Shown one piece after another: positions 56,571-64,000 of a stretch of DNA of 64,000 bases (the stretch's first letter is position 1; every line of letters starts with the position of its first letter). The notes beneath the pieces are model-generated. The model saw nothing but the letters and a program-made list of their open reading frames with translations. It did no database searches and was not told the origin of the DNA. Both the position numbers and the translations under genes were made by a program. The stretch lies in assembly GCF_013423955.1 (NCBI RefSeq), contig NZ_JACCKX010000001.1:1488001-1552000 (forward strand). Direction: 5' to 3'. The DNA is from Ottowia beijingensis (GTDB lineage: Bacteria; Pseudomonadota; Gammaproteobacteria; Burkholderiales; Burkholderiaceae_C).

Positions 56571-57816
56571 ATGGCCGTGGACGACACCGCACCACGTCGT
56601 GGCCCCATCGCACTCGCAGACCTGTTCGACGCTGCGCTGAAAGACCTTGCGCCCAAGCCCAACGCCGACGCCCCCGTCCACACCCACGCCTGTCGCGATG
56701 CCCACGACCCCGACGTCTGGCGATGCCTTCCTGTTCAGCGGCAATCGGCACGAGACCGTACCGCGGCGCCTTTTCCTCGACCGTCGCCTGACGCCGTTGG
56801 AGCGCAACGCCTGGCAGGTCTTCCGGCTGATGCTCAACGACGATGGCGTGACGGCGTTCCCGACGTATGAACAGCTTCGGCCCTGGCTAGCGTCGATGCC
56901 CTGTGCCGGGCAAGCCTCGCACGAAACCGTGGCGCGTGCCCTGACGTTGTTGCGCCTCACCCGATGGTTGAGCCTGGTGCGGCGCCGCCGCGAGCCCAAG
57001 ACCGGCCGCATCCTCGGCAACCTCTATGTCCTGCACGACGAGCCGCTGACCCCCTTTGAAGCGATGCAGCTCGACCCAGACTACCTGCAACTCGTCAGCC
57101 AGGCGCTCGGCCATTCGGCCAAAGCCGTGCAGATCGTGGGCCTGAACACACTCAAGGAAATCGCGGAAGACCCGCTGCTGTCCGGCCGCACACTGCCGTC
57201 ACGGCTGCAGGTCCTGGCCGAACGTCTCGCCAGCCAAGGCATCACGGCGACCGAAAGTTATCCACAAGAGGATGCCACTCACGATTCCGAAGAAGGGGTT
57301 GCGAGCCCTCTTCGGAATCCTGATGACCCCACTTCGGACTCCGAAGCAGGGCCGAAACCCGCGCCAGACGCCTCTCTTCGGAATCCGAAGCAGGCCCGTA
57401 CAGTACGTAGTCGTCGTATTAATGAAGTACGTACTACCGCGCAGGCGCGCGTGCTGGGCGACCTGCAATGGCCCAAACGCTTCGCGGAACTGAAGGCAGA
57501 GCAGCAGACAGGTGCGCGGGTGGCGTTGCAGCAGGTCGATGCCTCGCTGAGGCAGGCCGTGCTGGACGAATGGGCCACGCGATGCAGCAGCCACGGCATC
57601 CGCAATCCTGCGGGGTATCTGTTCGGCATCATCCAACGGGCCATCCATGGCGAGTTCAACGCCTGGGCCAAGAAAGACGCGCCATCTGCATACGCTCCGC
57701 CGAATGAGCGGCCACCACCAGCACCGCCACCATCCCAGCCGCAGGGCAAGCCGGTGCCGCCAGAAGTCGCCAAACAGCACATCGAGCGGCTGCGCAACCT
57801 GCTCGCCAGCAAGTGA
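56571..57816 (+). CDS. STY4528-family replication-type protein, frame probably broken near 56673
   Basis: Starts MAVDDTAPRRGPIALADLFD AALKDLAPKP at ATG 56571, 2 bases after DUF2857. Removing one C from the run at 56671-56675 joins it to SGDAFLFSGNRHETVPRRLF LDRRLTPLERNAWQVFRLML, a winged-helix region (AGQASHETVARALTLLRLTR WLSLVRRRR) and a C-terminal domain (GIRNPAGYLFGIIQRAIHGE F). This is the family called STY4528 pathogenicity island replication protein. Its variable linker carries repeated DNA motifs (next entry). Confidence 0.85.
57258..57435 (+). repeat. DnaA box and iterated palindromes inside the STY4528-type gene (candidate origin)
   Basis: TTATCCACA at 57258-57266 is the exact DnaA consensus. 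After it come GATTCCGAAG (57283), CTTCGGAATCC (57310), CTTCGGACTCCGAAG (57332) and CTTCGGAATCCGAAG (57376), then AGTACGTAGT (57402) and AGTACGTACT (57426). Confidence 0.55.
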
Positions 57817-57861
57817 GCGGGCCTGCAAGGCGGTGAAGTGGATGCCAGTGGCTTCCAGCAG

Positions 57862-58146
57862 AGCTATCCCCAGGGGGTAGTTCTACTGACGGCTACACGT
57901 CGAACCGCTGCACGTCAGGCCCCGATCGCCTGCGGCGGGATCGGCCTTGTCCGGGCTGAGCCGGGCGCGCAGCGTTCCTTGGCTCTCCATGGAACTATCC
58001 CCTGGGGATAGTTCCACTGACGGCTACGACGTCGAACCGCTGCACGCCAAGCCCCGATCGCTTGCCGCGAGATCGTCCTTGTCCGCGCTGATCCGGGCGT
58101 GCAGCGTTCCTTGGCGCTCCATGGAGCTATCCCCTGGGGATAGCTC
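57862..58146. repeat. Two 130-base direct repeats bounded by palindromes
   Basis: The 447-base gap after the STY4528-type gene has no supported gene. Palindromes with core CTATCCCCWGGGGATAG are at 57862-57882 (imperfect), 57991-58015 and 58124-58146 (both perfect). Between them two copies of a related 110-base stretch each contain ACGGCTAC, GTCGAACCGCTGCACG and CAGCGTTCCTTGG. Confidence 0.8.
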
Positions 58147-58263
58147 GCGTCTCATGCACCCGCCGCGGCCTGAACCGGGGACGGGCGGGTTTCGGTTTGT
58201 TGACTGACTGCCTTCCGCTTCCTGCCGAAGCTGGCCGCTCTTTTCCAACAACGAGCGGACACC

Positions 58264-59046
58264 ATGGCAACGACCAACGAACCTCTGCAACTGAATCTCG
58301 GCTCCTTGCGCAGCGCGATGTCGCTGACGCTGCACACTCACCACGCCTCGCGCATCTGGCACGGTCGCGCCGCCGGCGAGGGGCGACCCGGCATCGTCGG
58401 CCTGAACGGCTACATCGCCCAGATGAACAAGATGCGGCGCGGCTCGGAGCAGGACGACCCGTACAGCGACTTCTGGATGCTGCGCATCGAGGACAAGCTC
58501 GACCAGACGAAGGCCACGCTGCAATCGCTGCGCGAGCAGGTGGACCAGGCCCTGGCGAGCGTGCCGCCGGCACTCACCCTGGGCGAGAACCTCAACGTGC
58601 AGCCCGTCAAGCTGCCGCTGTTCGTCAATGCGCAGTTGGGCTTTGCCGCGGTGTATCTGCTGGCCGACTACGACGACATCGCCCGCAAGCTGATCCTCGC
58701 GCACCACACCGCGCTGATCGATCGCTCGACGCTCGAACGCTGGCTCAACGAAGGCGCCCATGCACTGCGCAGCCTGTTCTCGCTGGCCCAGCAGTACCGC
58801 TACTCGGGCTGCACCCGCGACGACTTCGCCGCGAAGAACGCCGCAGCCCGGGCGGCGCTGGAGAAGTTCGGCGAGTTGCCGCAGGACGTGCTGGAAGGCA
58901 CGCGCCGCTCGAAGTTTGCGCCGCCCATCGTGCGCCGTGGCCTGCAGCAGCGCGGTGACGGTCCTGCCGCAGCCGCATCGCCCACCGACGAGGTTGCCAC
59001 CACCGAGGCACCCGAGGCCGCCGCCGACGAGGACGCGCAGCCATGA
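58264..59046 (+). CDS. TIGR03761/PFL_4669-type integrating conjugative element protein
   Basis: 260 residues: LNLGSLRSAMSLTLHTHHAS RIWHGRAAGEGRPGIVGLNG, YIAQMNKMRRGSEQDDPYSD FWMLRIEDKL, RYSGCTRDDFAAKNAAARAA. This matches the family found in all PFGI-1-class elements. The Ala/Glu/Pro-rich tail varies. Function unknown. It overlaps the next gene by 4 bases. Confidence 0.9.
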   Translation: MATTNEPLQLNLGSLRSAMSLTLHTHHASRIWHGRAAGEGRPGIVGLNGYIAQMNKMRRGSEQDDPYSDFWMLRIEDKLDQTKATLQSLREQVDQALASVPPALTLGENLNVQPVKLPLFVNAQLGFAAVYLLADYDDIARKLILAHHTALIDRSTLERWLNEGAHALRSLFSLAQQYRYSGCTRDDFAAKNAAARAALEKFGELPQDVLEGTRRSKFAPPIVRRGLQQRGDGPAAAASPTDEVATTEAPEAAADEDAQP

Positions 59047-59570
59047 GCGACCCGAACCGCGACACCCGCTACTTCCGCCCGCTGCAACAGACCGCCTTCA
59101 TGCGGCTGGAACACGCAGGCTCTCTAAAAGGCCTTTTAAAGCCCTTTAAAGGTAAAGGGGACTTGGAGGCCTGGGCCAGCCAGTGCTTCGCCATGCGCGA
59201 CGAGTTGATTGGCTTGGCGCAGCGACAGGTGCTGCCACAGGCCGTCGGGCATCCCTTCCACCTGCTCTCAATCGAGCTGGCCCAGCAGACCACTGGCGCA
59301 GGCACGGCGTTTCTTCGCTGGCGCAAGCACGACCGCTCGGCCATGGGCGTCGCCTTGTGGCAGGAGCTGATGGCGAGCACCAGCACGCCGGTCAACCTCC
59401 TGGCCGACCTGCACGCGATCGAGCTTCAGCGCATCACGCTGAACATGCAGATCAGCCTGTTGCACACCTTGGGCAGGCAGGCCCAGGAGTGCGCCAGCAA
59501 GGCCGCCGACGCGGAAGACGCCTACCTGCGCCGGCTCAAGTCCATGCCATCCGCCATGCGTGATCGGTGA
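59043..59570 (+). CDS. DUF3158 protein
   Basis: 175 residues: RYFRPLQQTAFMRLEHAGSL KGLLKPFKGKGDLEAWASQC, HPFHLLSIELAQQTTGAGTA FLRWRKHD, LLADLHAIELQRITLNMQIS. DUF3158 lies before ssb in these elements. Intact. Function unknown. Confidence 0.88.
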   Translation: MSDPNRDTRYFRPLQQTAFMRLEHAGSLKGLLKPFKGKGDLEAWASQCFAMRDELIGLAQRQVLPQAVGHPFHLLSIELAQQTTGAGTAFLRWRKHDRSAMGVALWQELMASTSTPVNLLADLHAIELQRITLNMQISLLHTLGRQAQECASKAADAEDAYLRRLKSMPSAMRDR

Positions 59571-59643
59571 TCGCGCCAGGCACCCCAGCACGCGCCCGCC
59601 GCCGACCAGGTGCGGGTATTTCAACCACCACGGAGATTGCAAC

Positions 59644-60095
59644 ATGAGCACGCATTTTTCTGGCGAAGGCAACATCGGTTCGCCCCCGAGTACCGGGAGT
59701 TTCCCAACGGCAACGACGAACCGCGGCGCTTGCTGCGGCTGAACGTGTATTTCGACAACCCCGTCCCCACCAAGGGCGGCGACTTCGAGGATCGCGGCGG
59801 CTTCTGGGCGCCGGTGGAAATCTGGCACCGCGACGCCGCGCACTGGAAGGACCTGTACCAGAAAGGCATGCGCGTGCTGGTCGTCGGCCGCATGGAGCGC
59901 GAACCCTGGACGGACAACGAGGATCAGCCGCGCGAGACCTGGCAGATCAACGCGCGCAGCGTCGGCATCCTGCCGTTCCGCATCGAGTCGGTGACCCTCA
60001 GCCCCAGGCAGCAGGAGACCGCGCAGGACACGCAGCCGAATTCCCAGGCCGCCCAGGAACCGACCGCGCCGAAGGAGCCGAAGCGCAGGAAGTGA
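59644..60095 (+). CDS. ssb: Single-stranded DNA-binding protein of the element, frame broken near 59683
   Basis: MSTHFSGEGNIGS, then one missing G, then APEYREFPNGNDEPRRLLRL NVYFDNPVPTKGGDFEDRGG and WKDLYQKGMRVLVVGRMERE. The C-terminus is Gln/Pro-rich (QQETAQDTQPNSQAAQEPTA) and lacks the acidic DDDIPF-type tip of housekeeping SSB. Corrected length 150. Protects transferred strand DNA. Confidence 0.9.
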
Positions 60096-60367
60096 TGCAG
60101 CATGGGGCGGCGGCAGTCGTCCGTCGCCCCACGCCCTCGCGAGCTATCCCCAGGGGATAGCTCCATCAACGTCCACCGGCGTCCGCGCGCTCCAAAAATC
60201 GTGGCTCCCGGCCCGCACACCCCCGGCCGCACGCCACTTCCGTCCCGGCCATTCCATCCCATGAAAGTGGTCGCCACCGCATGCGGCTTGTTTGCTGCTG
60301 CCCCTGGTGATGCTCGGCATCCTCGATTCCAGCAACTCAATGAACCACGGAATTCGGATGGACGGAC
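60096..60367 (+). other. ssb-topB gap with fourth palindrome and a possible small membrane ORF
   Basis: A perfect 23-base palindrome (GAGCTATCCCC-A-GGGGATAGCTC) lies at 60141-60163. From ATG 60261 the frame MKVVATACGL is followed, if one T of the TTT at about 60289 is removed, by LLLPLVMLGILDSSNSMNHG, a possible single-span peptide overlapping topB. This last point is weak. Confidence 0.5.
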
Positions 60368-62378
60368 ATGCGGCTGTTCTTGTGCGAGAAGCCATCGCAA
60401 GGCAAAGACATTGGTCGAATCCTCGGCGCGACGCAGCGCGGTGAAGGCTGTCTCAGCGGCTCCGGCGTCACCGTCACCTGGTGCATCGGCCATCTCGTAG
60501 AAGCGGCAGCTCCCGAGGTCTATGACGCGGCGCTCAAGCGCTGGTCGCTGGAGCAGTTGCCCATCATTCCCCAGCAGTGGCGGGTCGAGGTCAAACCGAA
60601 GACCGCCACGCAATTCAAGGTCGTCAAAGCGCTTCTGGCGAAGGCGACTCATCTGGTCATCGCCACCGATGCCGACCGCGAGGGCGAGCTGATCGCCCGC
60701 GAGATCATCGACCTGTGCGGCTACCGCGGCCCCATCGAGCGGCTATGGCTGTCGGCGCTCAACGATGCGTCGATCCGCACCGCGCTCGGCAAGTTGCGGC
60801 CCTCATCCGACACGCTGCCGATGTACTACTCGGCGCTTGCGCGCTCACGCGCAGACTGGCTCGTGGGCATGAACCTCAGCCGGTTGTTCACGGTGCTCGG
60901 GCGTCAGGCCGGCTACGACGGCGTGCTGTCCGTCGGTCGCGTCCAGACGCCGACCTTGAAGCTCGTCGTGGACCGCGACCGCGAGATCGCGGCCTTCAAG
61001 TCGGTGCCGTTCTGGGCCATCGACGTGTCCCTGTCCGCAGGTGGACAGGCTTTCAGCGCGCAGTGGGTTCCGCCCGATGGCTGCACCGACGACGCCGGTC
61101 GCTGCCTGCAGCAGCCGATCGCCCAGCAGGCCGCGCAGCAGATCCGCGCTGCGGGCAGCGCCCAGGTCCTATTAGTCGAGACCGAGCGCGTGCGCGAAGG
61201 TCCGCCGCTGCTGTTCGACCTGGGAACGCTTCAGGAGGTTTGTTCCAAGCAGCTTGGGCTGGATGTTCAAGAGACCCTCGAAATCGCGCAGGCCTTGTAC
61301 GAGACACACAAGGCCACAACGTACCCGCGTTCGGATTCCGGCTACCTGCCCGAAAGCATGTTCGCGGAAGTGCCGACTGTCCTTGACAGCCTGCTCAAGA
61401 CCGATCCCTCGCTGCGCCCGATCATGGGCCAACTCGACCGCTACCAGCGCTCGCGCGCCTGGAACGACGGCAAAGTGACAGCCCACCACGGCATCATCCC
61501 GACGCTCGAACCCGCGAACCTCTCTGCGATGAGCGAGAAGGAGCTGGCCGTGTACCGGCTCATCCGGGCGCACTACCTGGCGCAGTTCCTCCCTCACCAC
61601 GAGTTCGACCGCACTGTCGCCGAGCTGTCCTGCGGCCAACAGAAGTTGGCGGCCACCGGAAAGCAGATGGTCGCCCAGGGTTGGCGCCTGGTGCTGGCCG
61701 AACCGCAAGCGGATGAGGACGGTGAAGCCACGGCGCGCAGCCAGGTACTCCCCGCTGCGCGAGGGCATGGCGTGCCAGGTGGCCGAGGCCGAGATCAAGG
61801 CGCTCAAGACGATGCCGCCCAAGCCGTACACGCAGGGCGAACTGGTCAAGTCCATGAAGGGGGTCGCCAAGCTGGTGACGGACCCGCGCCTGAAGCAGAA
61901 GCTCAAGGATACGGTCGGCATCGGCACCGAGGCGACACGGGCCAACATCATCAGCGGGCTGATCACCCGCGGCTACATCGTGAAGAAGGGGCGCTCCATT
62001 CGCGCATCGGATGCGGCGTTCACCTTGATCGATGCCGTACCCGCGGCGATTGCCGACCCCGGAACCACCGCCGTGTGGGAGCAGGCGCTCGACATGATCG
62101 AGGCCGGACAACTCACACTGGATGTGTTCATCGGCAAGCAGGCCGCATGGATTTCGCAACTGATCGTGCAGTACGGCAGCACCTCGCTGTCCATCGAGGT
62201 TCCCCAGGGGCCTGCTTGTCCGCAGTGCGGCGCACCGACGCGCCAGCGCACCGGCAAGACCGGCCCCTTCTGGTCGTGCAGTCGCTACCCCGACTGCAAA
62301 GGCACGCTGCCGGTCGATCCCGGCACGTCCAAGCGCGGTGCCTCGCGCCCGCGCAGTAGCGGCCGCAAGGGCTCCTGA
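60368..62378 (+). CDS. topB: Topoisomerase III (TopB), frame broken near 61751
   Basis: Toprim domain at the N-terminus (LFLCEKPSQGKDIGRILG, then ATDADREGELIAREI) and the active tyrosine in ATTYPRSDSGYLPES. The frame jumps near GEATARSQVLP to LREGMACQVAEAEIKALKTM, fitting one extra C in the run at 61750-61753. The C-terminus has a zinc ribbon, PACPQCGAPTRQ ... FWSCSRYPDCKG. Corrected 669 residues. A conserved gene in PFGI-1-like elements, probably for replication or transfer. Confidence 0.92.
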
Positions 62379-62912
62379 CCGACCCCGCTCCCCGAGAGCC
62401 GTGCCCGCCATCGGCGGCGTGGCCCATGTCCCGCACGCCCTGCGGGACGCCCAGCGCGCAACGCCTTCTCTTGTCCGTGTGCGCGTCCCGCCCAGCCGTC
62501 CCCCAGCCGCGGGACCTGAAGGTATCTTCTCCACGAACCATGTCCGGGGTTTCCCGGCGCGTTCTGCTGATCAGCATTTTCCGCCTCTGCGAAGGGTCCC
62601 CGGTGGCTTGCCGGCCTGCGAGCCACCCGGAGACCCTTCGTGGTCAGCGGTATTCGATGCCGTGCCCAACGGCGAAAAACTGGGCTCCTTTTGTGCGCGG
62701 ATGTGCGCCAGAAGATGCCGGCGCCAACCACGACATGCGCCGGGTGCGATTGCTGACAGCAGACGGTTCTAGCGACGACCGGGCCTGCAACAGCCCACGG
62801 GTGGTTCCGTCCTCCCGAGCCGAAGGCCACACGGCCTTCGGCGCCTTTCTCCTGCCGATCAACGTCCCGGCCCGGCCACACGGTCCAGGGCCACACGAAC
62901 AGGAGACCCGAC
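62379..62912 (+). other. topB-methyltransferase gap with a large hairpin and a terminator
   Basis: 534 bases, no supported gene. CGAAGGGTC ... GGTGGCT (62590-62608) pairs with AGCCACC ... GACCCTTCG (62621-62640), about 19 bp with small bulges. GCCGAAGGCC and GGCCTTCGGC at 62819-62842, then GCCTTTCTCC, look like a Rho-independent terminator for the topB transcript. Confidence 0.6.
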
Positions 62913-64000
62913 ATGAACCCGCAACCTCGCACCTCACGCGGTGCGCCCCAGGCCGCGCCACTGCTGTACGGCAGCGTGTGCAGCGGCATCGAGGCCGCGA
63001 GCTCGCCTGGCAACCCCTCGGCCTCGAAGCCGTGTGGTTCGCCGAAATCGAGCCGTTCCCGAGCGCCGTGCTCGCCCACCGTTACCCCCACGTGCCCAAC
63101 CTGGGCGACATGACCGCGATCGCCCGCCAGGTGCGCGCCGGCACCGTGCCGGCGCCCGACATCCTGGTCGGCGGCACGCCGTGCCAGTCGTTCAGCGTTG
63201 CAGGTAGCCGGCGCGGGCTGGATGACCCGCGCGGAGCCCTTTCCCTTGCCTATGTGGAGCTTGCCAATGCCATCGACCAAACCCGCCAACAAGACCGCCG
63301 CCCGGCGGCCACGCTCGTCTGGGAAAACGTCCCCGGCGTCCTCAACGACCGCAGCAATGCCTTCGGGCATTTCCTGGGGGCACTGGTCGGGGAAAGCCGT
63401 GCGCTCCAGCCGCCAGGGGATCGGTGGGCGCACGCTGGTTGTGTGTCTGGACCCCGCCGCCGCATCGCGTGGCGCGTGCTCGACGCTCAATATTTCGGTG
63501 TCGCCCAACGCCGCAAGCGCGTGTTTCTTGTGGCAAGTGGTGGAGATGACCTCGATCCCGCAGAAGTACTTTTTGAGCGCGCAGGCCTGCTCGGGGATTC
63601 TTGTGCGGGCCGCGCGCCGTGGCAAGAAGCTGCCCACGATGCTGGACCGGGTGCTGAAGCAGCAGGCGCATGCGCAGGACTTGCAGGATTCGCAGGGCTG
63701 AAGCAGCCCTACGGCAAGGTCACGACGACGTTCGGATTCAGCGGCGGCATTGGCCCCGTCGATGTGGCGGCGTGCCTGATGGCCGCTGGCCCCAAGCACG
63801 ACATTCGCACCGAGACGTTCATGGTGCAGTCGGTCGTCGGCAGCATCGCCCACACCCTCGACACCGCCAACAACGGCAGGGGCAGCAGCGAGGATGGCAC
63901 CGGCAAGGGTGTTCCGATCATCGCCTTTACTGCCCAGGGCAGCGGCGCCGATGCCACGTTCGACCTGACGCCGACGCTGCGCGCTGGCGGCCATCGCAAC
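62913..64000 (+). CDS. DNA cytosine-5 methyltransferase, frame broken near 63002, 3' end outside window
   Basis: Motif I YGSVCSGIEAAS, then one missing C, then LAWQPLGLEAVWFAEIEPFP, motif IV GGTPCQSFSVAG (catalytic Cys), motif VI VWENVPGVL, and motif VIII AQRRKRVFLVA. The frame stays open to the edge with a Gly-rich target-recognition region (SGGIGPVDVAACLMAAGPKH). ATG 62913 has AGGAGAC upstream. It likely protects the element from host restriction; no partner endonuclease is seen. Confidence 0.88.

Noticed and set aside
57862..58146. A CRISPR array in the palindromic repeats
   Set aside because: Only three or four repeat copies, the intervening stretches are copies of each other and not unique spacers, and no cas genes are present.
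57947..58207. An 86-codon frame with repeated LSPGDSS
   Set aside because: The repeat comes from the palindromes read in frame; there is no ribosome site and the frame is explained by the 130-base tandem repeat.
62338..62772. A 144-codon frame after topB
   Set aside because: It overlaps the topB end in another frame, is Arg/Pro-rich, and runs through a large hairpin; no ribosome site.

Overview
The window looks like a chromosomal segment of a high-GC betaproteobacterium of the family Comamonadaceae (Acidovorax, Alicycliphilus or Diaphorobacter type). The evidence is the rpoC-rpoB-rplL-rplJ-rplA-rplK-nusG-secE-tRNA-Trp-tuf-tRNA-Thr/Gly/Tyr block, a 1370-residue RpoB, the ntrX-ntrY-DUF4390-rsmB cluster and several copies of an intergenic inverted repeat (AGCTGTTTGCGC ... 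GCGCAAACAGCT). Two mobile elements flank this core.

Region 1 (1 to about 26.4 kb) is a prophage or prophage-like island, mostly on the minus strand. Structural genes lie at the left edge (portal, cut by the window; gpW; small and large terminase). Next come two ParB-methyltransferase fusions, a RuvC-like protein, a primase-helicase and a recombination set (PD-(D/E)XK nuclease, SSB-like protein, Sak4-like ATPase), then a BRO antirepressor and small DNA-binding proteins. Three small plus-strand genes (4.2-5.6 kb) share a leader with fixed spacing. Cargo includes merR-merT-merP plus a GDCCVxC protein without merA (17.0-18.3 kb), a large serine recombinase with DUF2924, and a four-gene operon (XRE regulator, ImmA/IrrE peptidase, unknown coiled-coil protein, HicA-fold-like protein; 21.0-23.7 kb) that I consider the best candidate for an undescribed accessory system. 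A tRNA-Phe gene marks the right boundary.

Region 2 (26.4-51 kb) is core genome: an NtrY/NtrX-like pair, rsmB, a LemA-family gene, the RNA polymerase and ribosomal protein cluster, tuf and tRNAs, ung, and a trpG-trpD-trpC set with a LysE exporter and a DinB-like gene between. trpE is absent upstream of trpG, where gene-poor DNA and then an integrative element begin.

Region 3 (about 51 to 64 kb, plus strand) is the start of a PFGI-1/SPI-7-like integrative conjugative element: AlpA, ParA, ParB, DUF2857, STY4528-type replication protein, TIGR03761 protein, DUF3158, SSB, topoisomerase III and a cytosine methyltransferase cut by the right edge. It carries a candidate replication origin inside the STY4528-type gene and four palindromes with core CTATCCCCWGGGGATAG.

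Reading frames break by one base in about 23 genes, including essential rpoB, rplJ and nusG. Almost all breaks are single missing bases in short C/G, A or T runs. I read them as base-call errors in the assembly, not real pseudogenes, and I give coordinates spanning the corrected genes.
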